Shown: in pieces, positions 17,161 through 25,795 of the stretch | Position numbering within the stretch: the first letter of the stretch is position 1 | Layout: the number at the start of each line of letters is the position of its first letter | Source: Lysobacter sp036697405 | Lineage (GTDB): Bacteria > Pseudomonadota > Gammaproteobacteria > Xanthomonadales > Xanthomonadaceae | Length of the DNA: 64,000 nucleotides | Direction: 5' to 3' | Assembly (NCBI RefSeq): GCF_036697405.1 | Contig: NZ_JBAHWA010000003.1 | Coordinates: 1-64,000, forward strand | Program-made: the position numbers and the translations under genes | The notes under the pieces: model-generated | The model's input: the letters and a program-made list of their open reading frames with translations, nothing else | Database searches by the model: none | What the model was told of the DNA's origin: nothing

Positions 17161-18207
17161 TCACGCGCCGCCCGTGCTCAGCAGTCGCGCCGCGCGCGGT
17201 TCGGCCACGGCCAGCAGCAGGCGCTCCAGCGCCACCCAGGCGTCGCCGGCTTCGCGGCCCTTGGCCATGCGATCGACGCGACCGGCCTGGGCGACGAACG
17301 CGTCCCAGCGGCGCGCGTCGTGGCGTTGCAGGGCGCGCCGGTACATCGGCTGCTTGGAATCCCACACCCGCTGCGCCTTGAACTCCGCCGACAGGTTGCC
17401 GCCGCGCGCGTTCACCCGCGCCAGCGCGGCGCCGCGCTGCAGTTCGATCACCACCATGCCCAGCAGCGCCGGCACCGCCTCGCCTTCGGCGCGCAGGCCG
17501 GCCAGCATGCGCGAGACCTGCGCGCCCTGCCCGTTCATGGCCGCGTCGACCACCCGGAACACGTCGTAGCGCGCGGCGTCGGCGACCAGGGATTCCATAC
17601 GCGCCAGATCGATGCTTTCGCCGTCGGACAGCAGGGCCAGCTTGTCGACTTCCTGGGCGGCCGCGAGCAGGTTGCCTTCGACGCGGTCGGCCAGGCTCTG
17701 CACCGCGTCGCGGTCGGCGCGCAGGCCGCGCGCGCGCAGGCGCCGCTCGATCCACTCGGGCAATTCGTGCGGCTTGATCTGCCAGGCGATCGCGACCCGG
17801 CCGACCCGGCCGATCGCCTCGCTCCACTTGCCGCCGTGCTGCTTGCTCCACTCGCCGCAGCTCACCAGCAGGCACACGTCCTGGGGCGGGTCGGCGCAGA
17901 AACCGGAGATGACCTCGGCGCCGTCCTTGCCGGGCTTGCCGGTGGGCAGGCGCAGCTCGACCAGGCGCCGGCTGGCGAACAGGCTGGGCGCGCGGAAACT
18001 GGCCTCCAGCGCGTTCCAGTCCGGCTCGCGCTGGTTGCCTTCGGCTTCGAACACTTCGCGTTCGGCGATGCCCTGCTGGCGCGCGGCGGCGCGCACGGCA
18101 TCGGCGGCTTCGAGCACACGCAGCGGCTCGGGGCCGGCGATCAGGTAGGCGGGACGCAGCGGCTCGGACGCGACTTGGGTCGCCAGCTGTTCCGGCTTGA
18201 GCTCCAT
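17161..18207 (-). CDS. holA: DNA polymerase III subunit delta
   Basis: This 348-residue HolA is the delta wrench subunit of the clamp loader that opens the beta ring. The N-terminal segment has PAYLIAGPEPLRVLEAADAVR, the central segment EVISGFCADPPQDVCLLVSC, and the helical lid contains ADRVEGNLLAAAQEVDKLALL, the conserved delta motif. The ATG at 18207 is two bases from the lptE stop, indicating translational coupling. The longer open frame upstream is only read-through over lptE. Confidence 0.94.
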   Translation of the reverse strand: MELKPEQLATQVASEPLRPAYLIAGPEPLRVLEAADAVRAAARQQGIAEREVFEAEGNQREPDWNALEASFRAPSLFASRRLVELRLPTGKPGKDGAEVISGFCADPPQDVCLLVSCGEWSKQHGGKWSEAIGRVGRVAIAWQIKPHELPEWIERRLRARGLRADRDAVQSLADRVEGNLLAAAQEVDKLALLSDGESIDLARMESLVADAARYDVFRVVDAAMNGQGAQVSRMLAGLRAEGEAVPALLGMVVIELQRGAALARVNARGGNLSAEFKAQRVWDSKQPMYRRALQRHDARRWDAFVAQAGRVDRMAKGREAGDAWVALERLLLAVAEPRAARLLSTGGA

Positions 18208-18209
18208 CG

Positions 18210-18860
18210 TCAGCGCGGCTTGGGCGGTGCCGGTTCGGTCTGGGCGGGGGCCTGCGGCGCGACCGATTCGGCCGCCTCCATCGCCGCCTGCGCGGCGTCG
18301 GTGGCGATCGGACGCTCGCGGTGGGCGGCGGGCGCGGCGGCGGCATCGCCGCCGTCGACCTTCTTCACCACCGCATCGATGCGGCGCAGCACCGAGGCGC
18401 TCATCTCGCGGCGCATTTCGCGCTGCAGGACTTCGCGCTCGCCCTCGGTGCCCAGCGAGTTGACCGGGTTGGAGACGTAGTCGCGCGAAAGCTCGACGGT
18501 CTGGCGCGGCACCAGGGCGGTGCCGTCGGCCTTGCGCAGTTCGAAGATCACCGCGTAGCGCAGGCTGTACTCCTGGGTGCGGCCGAGCTGGTCCAGCGCG
18601 ACCGGGGTATCGCCCCAGCGCTCCGACAGCAGGTCCAGCACCGCCGCCGATTCGGTCTCCGGCGTGGCCGGCACCGCGCCGGCGCGGGTCAGCGCGGTGG
18701 CCAGCGATTCGGCCAGCGGACTGTAGCGGTCCACCGACACCACGCGCACCGGACCCAGGTCCGGCGGCAGCGTCAGCGCGCTGCGCAATTGGAAACCGCA
18801 AGCCGACAAGGCCAGCACGAGGGCAGCCGTAGCGGCGGCGATGAACGGACGACGGGTCAT
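18210..18860 (-). CDS. lptE: LPS-assembly lipoprotein LptE
   Basis: This 216-residue outer-membrane lipoprotein plugs the LptD barrel. The signal peptide carries the lipobox LSAC with the lipidated cysteine at residue 21, followed by GFQLRSA, the typical LptE mature start. The body has the alternating strands ending in RDYVSNPVNSLGTEGEREVLQREMRREM. A Pro/Ala/Glu-rich tail after about residue 170 is longer than in the E. coli protein. It lies between leuS and holA, as in most gammaproteobacteria. Confidence 0.92.
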   Translation of the reverse strand: MTRRPFIAAATAALVLALSACGFQLRSALTLPPDLGPVRVVSVDRYSPLAESLATALTRAGAVPATPETESAAVLDLLSERWGDTPVALDQLGRTQEYSLRYAVIFELRKADGTALVPRQTVELSRDYVSNPVNSLGTEGEREVLQREMRREMSASVLRRIDAVVKKVDGGDAAAAPAAHRERPIATDAAQAAMEAAESVAPQAPAQTEPAPPKPR

Positions 18861-18946
18861 GCGCGAAGTCTGGACGAGCGGGCCGCGCGCATCAATAGCG
18901 GGGCGGCTTTGGGCTGAACGAGGCTTCAGGGGTTGCAAGAAGCCAG

Positions 18947-19050
18947 TCCCCCAGCCCCTCGACGAAGAGGGGAACAGAAAAGCGGAACGGCTGACCGCTC
19001 GCCCGGCTTCGCTTCCCCCTTTGGAAAGGGGGACCGAGGGGATTTGCGCG
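18947..19050. repeat. Dispersed C-rich/G-rich repeat, copy 3
   Basis: CCCCAGCCCCTCGACGAAGAGGGG and CCCCCTTTGGAAAGGGGG hairpins are followed by GAGGGGATTTGCG, the same layout as the copies at 13457 and 15789. It fills most of the 195-base lptE-leuS gap. Confidence 0.65.
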
Positions 19051-19055
19051 CGCGC

Positions 19056-21815
19056 TCAGCTCGCGACGATGTTGACGATCTTGCCCGGCACCACGATCAC
19101 CTTGCGCACGGTCAGGCCTTCCAGGTACTTGATCACGTTGGGCTCGGCCAGGGCCAGACGCTCGGCCTCCTCCTTGGCGACGTTGACCGCGACCTCGATG
19201 GTGCCGCGCAGCTTGCCGTTGACCTGCACCGCCAGGGTGACCGCGTCGCGCTGCAGCGCCGAAGCATCGGCCTGCGGGAAGCTCAGGTCCTCCAGCAGGG
19301 TCTCGGCGTGGCCCAGGGCCTGCCACAGGGCGTGGCTGGCGTGCGGGGTGATCGGATTGAGCAGCAGCACCGCCGCAGCCAGCGCTTCCTGGCGCAACGC
19401 GCGGCCGTTGGCGCTGGCGTCGTCGAACTTGGACAGGTGGTTCAGCAGCTCCATCACCGCGGCGATCGCGGTGTTGAAGCTGTGGCGGCGGCCGTAATCG
19501 TCGCCCACCTTCTGGATGGTCTCGTGCAGCTGGCGGCGCAGGGTCTTCTGCGCGGCGTCCAGACCGGACAGGTCCAGCGCCGGGGCCGGGCCATCGGCGG
19601 CGTGCTTGTGCACCATCGTCCACAGCCGGCGCAGGAAGCGCGCCATGCCTTCGACGCCGGCCTCGTTCCACTCCAGCGACTGCTCCGGCGGCGCGGCGAA
19701 CATCGAGAACAGGCGCACGGTGTCGGCACCGTACTTGCCCACCATCAGCTGCGGGTCGACGCCGTTGTTCTTGGACTTCGACATCTTCTCGGTGCCGCCG
19801 ATATGCACCGGCGCGCCGTCGGACTTCAGCGTCGCGCCGACGATGCGGCCGCGCTCGTCGCGCGCGATCTCGACATCGGCCGGATTGATCCAATCCTTGT
19901 TGCCGTCGTCGAGCTCGCGGTAGAAGGTCTCGGCGATCACCATGCCCTGGGTCATCAGGTTGGTCGCCGGCTCGTCGCTGTCGACCAGGCCCTGGTCGCG
20001 CATGAGCTTGTGATAGAAGCGGAAGTACATCAGGTGCAGGATCGCGTGCTCGATGCCGCCGATGTACTGATCCACCGGGGTCCAGTACTTGGCTCGCTCG
20101 TCGACCTGCTCGCTGGCGCCCGGCGAGGTGTAGCGCGCGTAGTACCAGCTCGACTCCATGAAGGTGTCGAAGGTGTCGGTCTCGCGCTCGGCGGCGCCGC
20201 CGCAACTCGGGCACACGGTCTTGCGCCACTCGGGATCGGCCTTGATCGGCGACTGCACGCCGCTGAAGGCCACGTCCTCGGGCAGCACCACCGGCAGTTG
20301 CTCCTCCGGCACCGGCACGTCGCCGCAGCTCGGGCACAGGATCACCGGGATCGGGCAGCCCCAGTAGCGCTGGCGGCTCACGCCCCAGTCGCGCAGGCGG
20401 TAATTGACCCGGCGCACGACCCGGCCGTCGTCGCCGTAGCGGGCGGCGATCGCGTCCAGGGCCTGCTGGAAGTCCAGGCCGTCGAACTCGCCGGAGTTCA
20501 CCAGCCAGCCGCGCTCGGTGTAGGCCGATTCCTCGGCGATGCGGCGCTGGAACTCCTCGACCACCTGCACCGCGGCGGCGGTGTCGTAGACGTCGACCGA
20601 ACCGGCCTCGCCCAGCGCGCTGCGCATCGGATCGTCGTGGCGGGCGACGTGGCGGCCGATCTCGTCGAGCGCGTCGCGCACTTCGTCGGGCACGATCACC
20701 ATCTTGATCGGCAGCGCGTAGCGCAGCGCGAACTCGTGATCGCGCTGGTCGTGGCCGGGCACGGCCATGACCGCGCCGGTGCCGTAGTTCATCAGCACGA
20801 AGTTGGCCACGTACACCGGCAGTTCCTCGCCGGTGACCGGATGCAGGGCGCGCAGGCCGGTGTCCATGCCGCGCTTTTCCTGGGTCTCCAGCTCGGCCTC
20901 GGTGACGCCGCCGCGCTTGAGGTCGGCCAGGAAGGCGGCCAGATCGGGATCGCTTTGCGCCGCGGCCAGCGCCAGCGGATGCTCACCGGCGATCGACACG
21001 TAGGTCACGCCCATCAGGGTGTCGGGACGGGTGGTGAACACGGTCAGCGGCTCGACCGATTTGCCGGCCTCGTCGCGCACGTCGAAGCGGATCTCCAGGC
21101 CCTCGCTGCGGCCGATCCAGTTGCGCTGCATGGTCTTGACCGCATCCGGCCAGCCCGGCAGCGCGTCCAGGCCGTCCAGCAGCTCCTGGGCGTAGGCGGT
21201 GATCTTGAGGAACCACTGCGGGATCTCGCGCTTCTCCACCAGCGCGCCGGTGCGCCAGCCGCGGCCGTCGATCACCTGCTCGTTGGCCAGCACGGTCTGG
21301 TCGACCGGATCCCAGTTGACCACCGAGTTCTTGCGGTAGGCCAGGCCCTGCTTCATCAGGCGCACGAACATGCGCTGCTCATGCACGTAGTAGTCCGGAC
21401 GGCAGGTCGCGAACTCGCGCGACCAGTCGATCGCGTAGCCCATGGTCTTGAGCTGCGCCTTCATGTGTTCGATGTTGGCGTAGGTCCATTTGGCCGGCGC
21501 GGTCTTGTTCTTGATCGCGGCGTTCTCGGCCGGCAGGCCGAACGCGTCCCAGCCCATCGGCTGCAGCACGTTGTGGCCGGTCATGCGCTTGTAGCGGCTG
21601 ATCACGTCGCCGATGGTGTAGTTGCGCACGTGGCCCATGTGCAACGCGCCGGAGGGATACGGCAGCATCGACAGGCAGTAGTACTTGGGCTTGTCGGAGC
21701 GCTCGTCGACCTCGAAGGCGCGGCTACCGTCCCAAAAACGCTGGGCGGCGGCTTCCACGGACTTGGGGTCGAAGGCGTTGCTGTCGATCGGGGCTTGGGC
21801 GGCGTCGCTGGACAC
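19056..21815 (-). CDS. leuS: Leucyl-tRNA synthetase
   Basis: This is a full-length class I synthetase of about 919 residues. The HIGH-type motif is in GALHMGHVRNY, the KMSKS motif in EKMSKSKNN, the CP1 editing domain holds TTRPDTLMGVTY, and the zinc-type cysteine pairs are CPSCGD and CPSCGG. The only credible start is a GTG at 21815 (reading SSDAAQAP); the frame runs upstream but without family similarity. It heads the minus-strand series leuS-lptE-holA-nadD-rsfS. Confidence 0.96.
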   Translation of the reverse strand: MSSDAAQAPIDSNAFDPKSVEAAAQRFWDGSRAFEVDERSDKPKYYCLSMLPYPSGALHMGHVRNYTIGDVISRYKRMTGHNVLQPMGWDAFGLPAENAAIKNKTAPAKWTYANIEHMKAQLKTMGYAIDWSREFATCRPDYYVHEQRMFVRLMKQGLAYRKNSVVNWDPVDQTVLANEQVIDGRGWRTGALVEKREIPQWFLKITAYAQELLDGLDALPGWPDAVKTMQRNWIGRSEGLEIRFDVRDEAGKSVEPLTVFTTRPDTLMGVTYVSIAGEHPLALAAAQSDPDLAAFLADLKRGGVTEAELETQEKRGMDTGLRALHPVTGEELPVYVANFVLMNYGTGAVMAVPGHDQRDHEFALRYALPIKMVIVPDEVRDALDEIGRHVARHDDPMRSALGEAGSVDVYDTAAAVQVVEEFQRRIAEESAYTERGWLVNSGEFDGLDFQQALDAIAARYGDDGRVVRRVNYRLRDWGVSRQRYWGCPIPVILCPSCGDVPVPEEQLPVVLPEDVAFSGVQSPIKADPEWRKTVCPSCGGAAERETDTFDTFMESSWYYARYTSPGASEQVDERAKYWTPVDQYIGGIEHAILHLMYFRFYHKLMRDQGLVDSDEPATNLMTQGMVIAETFYRELDDGNKDWINPADVEIARDERGRIVGATLKSDGAPVHIGGTEKMSKSKNNGVDPQLMVGKYGADTVRLFSMFAAPPEQSLEWNEAGVEGMARFLRRLWTMVHKHAADGPAPALDLSGLDAAQKTLRRQLHETIQKVGDDYGRRHSFNTAIAAVMELLNHLSKFDDASANGRALRQEALAAAVLLLNPITPHASHALWQALGHAETLLEDLSFPQADASALQRDAVTLAVQVNGKLRGTIEVAVNVAKEEAERLALAEPNVIKYLEGLTVRKVIVVPGKIVNIVAS

Positions 21816-22112
21816 AGGGGGGGTCTGGCAGGGCAAGGAAAGACCGGAAAGCCTACCGCAGCGCACAAAAGCCCGCCATGGCGGCGGGCGCGGCGGCGCT
21901 CCCGCAAGCCTGAAACCCGTGGCTTGCGCCGGTTTTCGACGGATATTCGCGCTCTTGGGCGGCTCGTCCCGATGCGCCGCCGCGGCGGGCGGCGAACCGG
22001 ATCGCTCTGGCCGCGCGCCGCAAGCCGGCCCGGGGCCGCGCGCATGCGGGCGACTGCGGCGCCGCGGCCGGTGGGGTACCGGCCGCGGCGCACCCATACC
22101 GGTGCAGCGGAT

Positions 22113-22280
22113 TCAGCGCTTGGTGCACACCCAGGCAATCACCTTGCCGGTGCTGTCGTATACCGGCGTCGCCCTCTGCCCGATCGGGCATAGGAGCAGA
22201 GGCTGGCTGGTCGCGCTGGCCAGTGCCGGCGCCAGCGACATGCCGATGAAGGCGAGGAGCAGACAGAACGTCAGTTTCAT
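22113..22280 (-). CDS. Small secreted protein, 55 aa
   Basis: This short gene encodes 55 residues. It starts at an ATG with AGGAG placed eight bases upstream. Residues 1-22 form a clear signal peptide (MKLTFCLLLAFIG, then SLAPALASA). The mature part of about 33 residues holds two cysteines (31 and 52) flanking a TPVYDSTGKVIAWVC segment that could form a disulphide-closed loop. I recognise no family. The gene is divergent from the amidohydrolase at 22459. Signal peptide, ribosome-binding site and codon usage all support it. Confidence 0.7.
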   Translation of the reverse strand: MKLTFCLLLAFIGMSLAPALASATSQPLLLCPIGQRATPVYDSTGKVIAWVCTKR

Positions 22281-22404
22281 GGACGAACTCCTGTTGATTT
22301 CCGCAAAGGTTCGCTTGCATGCTGCGGCGGCCCATTCCCGGACCGCGCGGGCGATTGTCTACGCATTCGGACCGGGATGTGCGAAGTCGGTCGCATTCTC
22401 TGCC

Positions 22405-22427
22405 GGTGCGCCAGCGTATGGCGCACC
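22405..22427. promoter_or_regulatory. Inverted repeat upstream of amidohydrolase
   Basis: GGTGCGCC and GGCGCACC, 8-base perfect arms with a 7-base spacer, lie 32 bases before the amidohydrolase ATG in the divergent gap. It is an operator or leader-hairpin candidate only. Confidence 0.3.
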
Positions 22428-22458
22428 CGATCCTTCACGTGTACAGCCGGAATCCACG

Positions 22459-23766
22459 ATGACTCGTCCGTCCGCCGCCGTATCGTTCGTCCTCGCCGCC
22501 TTCCTCGCGCCGCCCGCCTTCGCCGCCGAAGCCCCGACCGCGCTGCACTGCGGCCGCTTGTTCGACGCGCGCAGCGGCCAGTTGCTTGACGCCCGCACGG
22601 TGGTCGTGCGCGAGGGCAAGGTCGCCGAGGTGCTGCCGGGGCGTGCCGATGTCGCCGGCGCGCGCGCGATCGATCTCAGCGGCCACACCTGCACCCCGGG
22701 CTGGACCGATCTGCACGTGCACCTGGGCTCGCAGTCCAGTCCGCAGAGCTATTCGGAAGGCTTCCGCCTCGACGACGTCGATTTCGCGTTCCGCTCGGTC
22801 GGTTTCGCCAAGAAGACCCTGATGGCCGGCTTCACCAGCGTGCGCGACCTCGGCGGCGAGGTCAGCCCGCACCTGCGCGACGCGATCAACCAGGGCCTGG
22901 TCGACGGGCCGCGGATCTGGGCCGCGGGCAAGTCGATCGCGACCACCGGCGGCCATGCCGACCCCACCAACGGCTACAACGACGCGCTCTCGCACCTTAT
23001 CGGCCCGCCGGGCCCGACCGAGGGCGTGATCAATTCGATCGACGACGCGCGCCAGGCCGTGCGTCAGCGCTACAAGGACGGCAGCGACGTCATCAAGATC
23101 ACCGCCACCGGCGGCGTGCTGTCCTACGCCAAGTCCGGCGATGCGCCGCAGTTCACCGTCGAGGAGGTCAAGGCCATCGTCGACACCGCCAAGGATTACG
23201 GCTACCGGGTGGCGGCGCACGCGCACGGCGAGGAAGGCATGAAGCGCGCGGTGCTCGGCGGCGTGACCAGCATCGAGCACGGCACCTACATGAGCCCGGA
23301 CGTGATGTCGCTGATGAAGCAGAAGGGGACCTGGTACGTGCCGACCATCTATGCCGGCCGCTTCGTCGCCGAGAAGGCCAAGATCGACGGCTACTTCCCC
23401 GAAGTGGTGCGGCCCAAGGCCGCGCGCATCGGCGCCCAGATCCAGGACACCGCCGGCCGCGCCTATCGCGGCGGGGTCAAGATCGCGTTCGGCACCGACA
23501 TGGGCGTGGGCCCGCACGGCGACAACGCGCGCGAGTTCGTCTACATGGTCGAAGCCGGCATCCCGGCCGCGACCGCGCTGCAGGCCGCGACCATCCGCGC
23601 CGCCGAGGTGTTGGGCGTGGACGATCAGGGCGTGATCGAAGCCGGCAAGCGCGCCGACATCGTCGCCGTGCCCGGCGATCCGATCGCCGACATCAATGCG
23701 GTGATGAAGGTCGATTTCGTAATGAAGGACGGCAAGGTCTATCGCCAGCCCGGTGCCGGCGACTGA
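22459..23766 (+). CDS. Secreted metal-dependent amidohydrolase
   Basis: This 435-residue member of the amidohydrolase superfamily (imidazolonepropionase/Xaa-Pro dipeptidase-like branch) has a signal peptide ending near AFAAEAP. Metal-binding features are LHVHLG in the first strand, the bridging lysine in VIKITATGG, histidines in RVAAHAHG and SIEHGTY, and the catalytic aspartate in AFGTDMG. The C-terminal GVIEAGKRADIVAVPGDP is the classical small beta domain. Relatives cleave prolyl dipeptides or acyl-amino compounds in the periplasm; the substrate here is not readable from sequence. An upstream open frame to 21685 runs through the small gene region and is ignored. Confidence 0.92.
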   Translation: MTRPSAAVSFVLAAFLAPPAFAAEAPTALHCGRLFDARSGQLLDARTVVVREGKVAEVLPGRADVAGARAIDLSGHTCTPGWTDLHVHLGSQSSPQSYSEGFRLDDVDFAFRSVGFAKKTLMAGFTSVRDLGGEVSPHLRDAINQGLVDGPRIWAAGKSIATTGGHADPTNGYNDALSHLIGPPGPTEGVINSIDDARQAVRQRYKDGSDVIKITATGGVLSYAKSGDAPQFTVEEVKAIVDTAKDYGYRVAAHAHGEEGMKRAVLGGVTSIEHGTYMSPDVMSLMKQKGTWYVPTIYAGRFVAEKAKIDGYFPEVVRPKAARIGAQIQDTAGRAYRGGVKIAFGTDMGVGPHGDNAREFVYMVEAGIPAATALQAATIRAAEVLGVDDQGVIEAGKRADIVAVPGDPIADINAVMKVDFVMKDGKVYRQPGAGD

Positions 23767-23821
23767 CGCCCCAACCCCGCCGGCGGCCGTTTTCGGTGCC
23801 GGCGCGCGGCGTGGATGGATT

Positions 23822-23838
23822 TTACGGCCAGTCCGTAA
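23822..23838. promoter_or_regulatory. Inverted repeat before the low-GC ORF
   Basis: TTACGG and CCGTAA arms lie around a CCAGT spacer, in the gap between the amidohydrolase and the orphan gene at 23972. This is an operator candidate with no independent support. Confidence 0.25.
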
Positions 23839-23971
23839 CATGTCGGATCCGGCATTCGGCATGCATCACAGCCATAGGCGTTGGCGAGTCACCGTACAAG
23901 CGGCCACGCAGTCAGCTTTAGATCGCCAACCATGATCGCAACCGGCGCATGATTCTGGGGAGAACGGGCTG

Positions 23972-24658
23972 ATGGCCATGCACGAACGAATACCCTACGC
24001 CCAACTCCCCATCGAGCTCAGGGCGTTCGTTCGGGTCCATGACTTCATCAAAGCATATGCGCTGCCTGATTCCGGGAACTACATTTTGTGGACCCACAAT
24101 CAGTCGCTTGGGAAGCAGCAGGAAAAGGAGTTCTCGGCAGATCTGGGGCGCCTGCTTGAGCGCAGCGAGCGTGAGCGGCGGCTTCCGGCCCCGCAAAAAA
24201 TATCGCTTGAGGTGCGCGGTTTTTGGATCGTCAAGGGATTTCGTCTGGAGGAGCGCACGGATTGCCTTTACGAGACATATGCCGTGCACGATCCCGACAC
24301 TCTGCAGGCGATCCTGACGTGCGAGCAGATCGTGTTCGTCCCGAGTATGCGCGCGGTTCGCGACCTGGTGGGCGACGCGCTGGACAGCCACATGTTTCCG
24401 CGCGAGTACGCGTCATGGAGCGAAGGCGAGAAGATCGCGCATTGGGTTCGGTTTCTTTATCGGATCCGACGCCAAGCCGGTGAGACGGGATCGGATCCCA
24501 ATGTCGTATTCGACGCCAGCCTCTTTGAGCACATGAGCAGCATCGATCCGCACATCCGCGCCACGATCGAGCAAGTGCTGGATGGTCTTGCAGGCATGGA
24601 GGCGATATCGGCCGCGGATCTTCGCGTTGCCCTCGAACGGGGCTGGCGTGGCCTCTAG
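23972..24658 (+). CDS. Orphan protein of unknown function, low GC
   Basis: This 228-residue soluble protein is not one I recognise. It has no signal peptide or membrane segment. It contains charged helical stretches (EFSADLGRLLERSERERR, KISLEVRGFW), a central beta-rich part and a C-terminal ending HIRATIEQVLDGLAGMEAISAADLRVAL. Base composition is unlike the neighbours: the first 120 coding bases are about 54% G+C by my count. Codons such as AAA, TTT and CAT are common. GGGGAGA precedes the ATG-GCC-ATG start. Composition and lack of functional linkage suggest acquisition by transfer. Confidence 0.75.
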   Translation: MAMHERIPYAQLPIELRAFVRVHDFIKAYALPDSGNYILWTHNQSLGKQQEKEFSADLGRLLERSERERRLPAPQKISLEVRGFWIVKGFRLEERTDCLYETYAVHDPDTLQAILTCEQIVFVPSMRAVRDLVGDALDSHMFPREYASWSEGEKIAHWVRFLYRIRRQAGETGSDPNVVFDASLFEHMSSIDPHIRATIEQVLDGLAGMEAISAADLRVALERGWRGL

Positions 24659-24715
24659 GCGTCAATCGAAAAGGTTTCGGACAAACCGCTAAGCGGAGCA
24701 ACGGGGAGCGCCACG

Positions 24716-24967
24716 ATGGATCTGGAATGGATGGGTTACGTCGCCGCCACCCTGACCACGCTGTCATTCCTGCCGCAGGCGGTGAAGACCATCCGCAGCC
24801 GCGACACGCGCGGCATCTCGCTGGGCATGTACGTGGTGTTCACCATCGGCGTCGGCTTCTGGTTCGGCTACGGCCTGGCCCTGCACTCCTGGCCGATGAT
24901 CGTGTCCAATGCCATCACCTTCGCGCTGGCGGCGACCATCCTGGGCCTGAAGATCAAACACGGTTGA
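24716..24967 (+). CDS. SemiSWEET family sugar transporter
   Basis: This 83-residue protein has three membrane helices and one PQ-loop unit (LSFLPQAVKTIRSRDTRGIS at about residues 17-36), the half-size bacterial SWEET architecture that works as a homodimer for facilitated sugar movement. The remaining helices are MYVVFTIGVGFWFGYGLAL and SNAITFALAATILGLKIK. GGGGAG lies upstream of the ATG. The gene is convergent with the DUF998 gene with eight bases between stops. Substrate is unknown. Confidence 0.88.
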   Translation: MDLEWMGYVAATLTTLSFLPQAVKTIRSRDTRGISLGMYVVFTIGVGFWFGYGLALHSWPMIVSNAITFALAATILGLKIKHG

Positions 24968-24975
24968 GGCCGCGC

Positions 24976-25575
24976 TCAGCGCGTGGCCGCCTGCGCGCGC
25001 GCCGCGACCAGCCACCACAGCAACCAGGCGCCGAAGGCCGCGCGCTGGGCCAGGCCCGCCGGCAGCAGCGACGGCAGCACCAGCGCGCACAACAGCACCG
25101 CCAGCGCGGCGATCAGGCTGGCCTGGCTGAGCGTGCGCAACTCCGGCCGGCCGCGGCTGCGGCTGCCGAACGCGATGGACAGCGCGCCGGCGGCGAAGGC
25201 CAGCCACCACAGCAGCCACACCGTCGCGTGCAGGCGGCTGGGCGCGGCATCGAAGTCGTTCGGATCCAGGGGCAACAGCCCTTGCGCGGCGAACGCCAGC
25301 GCCGACAGCAGCACCAGCTGCGCGCCCACGCGCACGCTCCAGCGCGTGCCGCTCAACGCCTGGCGCAGGCCCAGGGCCACCGCGGCCGCGAGCAGACCCG
25401 GCAGCACGAAGCAGAACAGGTTGAACCACAACGCCTGCGGCGCGCCCGAACTGCCCAGCCATGCGACCGGGTGCTGCGTGTGCCGGTAGCCGTCCAGCGC
25501 CGCGCCGTAGCCCGCCAGGGCCAGCGCGAAGCACAGCAGCGCGGTCGCGGCGGCGATCGATTTCCAAGACTTCAC
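24976..25575 (-). CDS. DUF998-type membrane protein
   Basis: This protein of about 199 residues has six predicted hydrophobic segments (ATALLCFALALAG, LFCFVLPGLLAAAVALGL, VLLSALAFAAQGLL, LWWLAFAAGALSIAF, LAVLLCALVLPSLL, FGAWLLWWLV) and the LPLDPNDFD loop typical of DUF998. The GTG at 25575 overlaps the XRE stop as GTGA and has GGGAG five bases upstream. The in-frame ATG at 25587 is the alternative. It is the last gene of a three-gene operon with the XRE regulator. Function is unknown. Confidence 0.82.
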   Translation of the reverse strand: MKSWKSIAAATALLCFALALAGYGAALDGYRHTQHPVAWLGSSGAPQALWFNLFCFVLPGLLAAAVALGLRQALSGTRWSVRVGAQLVLLSALAFAAQGLLPLDPNDFDAAPSRLHATVWLLWWLAFAAGALSIAFGSRSRGRPELRTLSQASLIAALAVLLCALVLPSLLPAGLAQRAAFGAWLLWWLVAARAQAATR

Positions 25576-25787
25576 GGCGACTCCCATACGAATACGTCCT
25601 CGACTCCTACTTCGAACGCGCGCGCGATCCGGAACGCCAGTTCCAGCGAAGGCGCATAGCGTCCGGCCTCCAGCGCGATGATGGTTTGCCGGGTCACCCC
25701 GCAGGCTTCGGCCAGCGCCTGCTGGGTCATCTCGCCGCGCTCGAAGCGCAGGCGGCGGATCCGGTTCGCGATCGGGGTGGCGCCCAT
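25572..25787 (-). CDS. XRE family transcriptional regulator, 71 aa
   Basis: This minimal Cro/CI-type helix-turn-helix protein contains NRIRRLRFERGEMTQQ, the recognition helix ACGVTRQTIIALEAGRY and the dimer tail PSLELAFRIARAFEVGVEDVF. It belongs to the small regulators that usually accompany an integral membrane protein, as here. It lies eight bases downstream of the 209-residue membrane gene and overlaps the DUF998 start. It is the likely ligand of the palindrome at 26441-26453, which would give autoregulation; that is inference. The longer frame to 26840 is only shadow sequence. Confidence 0.9.
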   Translation of the reverse strand: MGATPIANRIRRLRFERGEMTQQALAEACGVTRQTIIALEAGRYAPSLELAFRIARAFEVGVEDVFVWESP

Positions 25788-25795
25788 GCGCGCGC

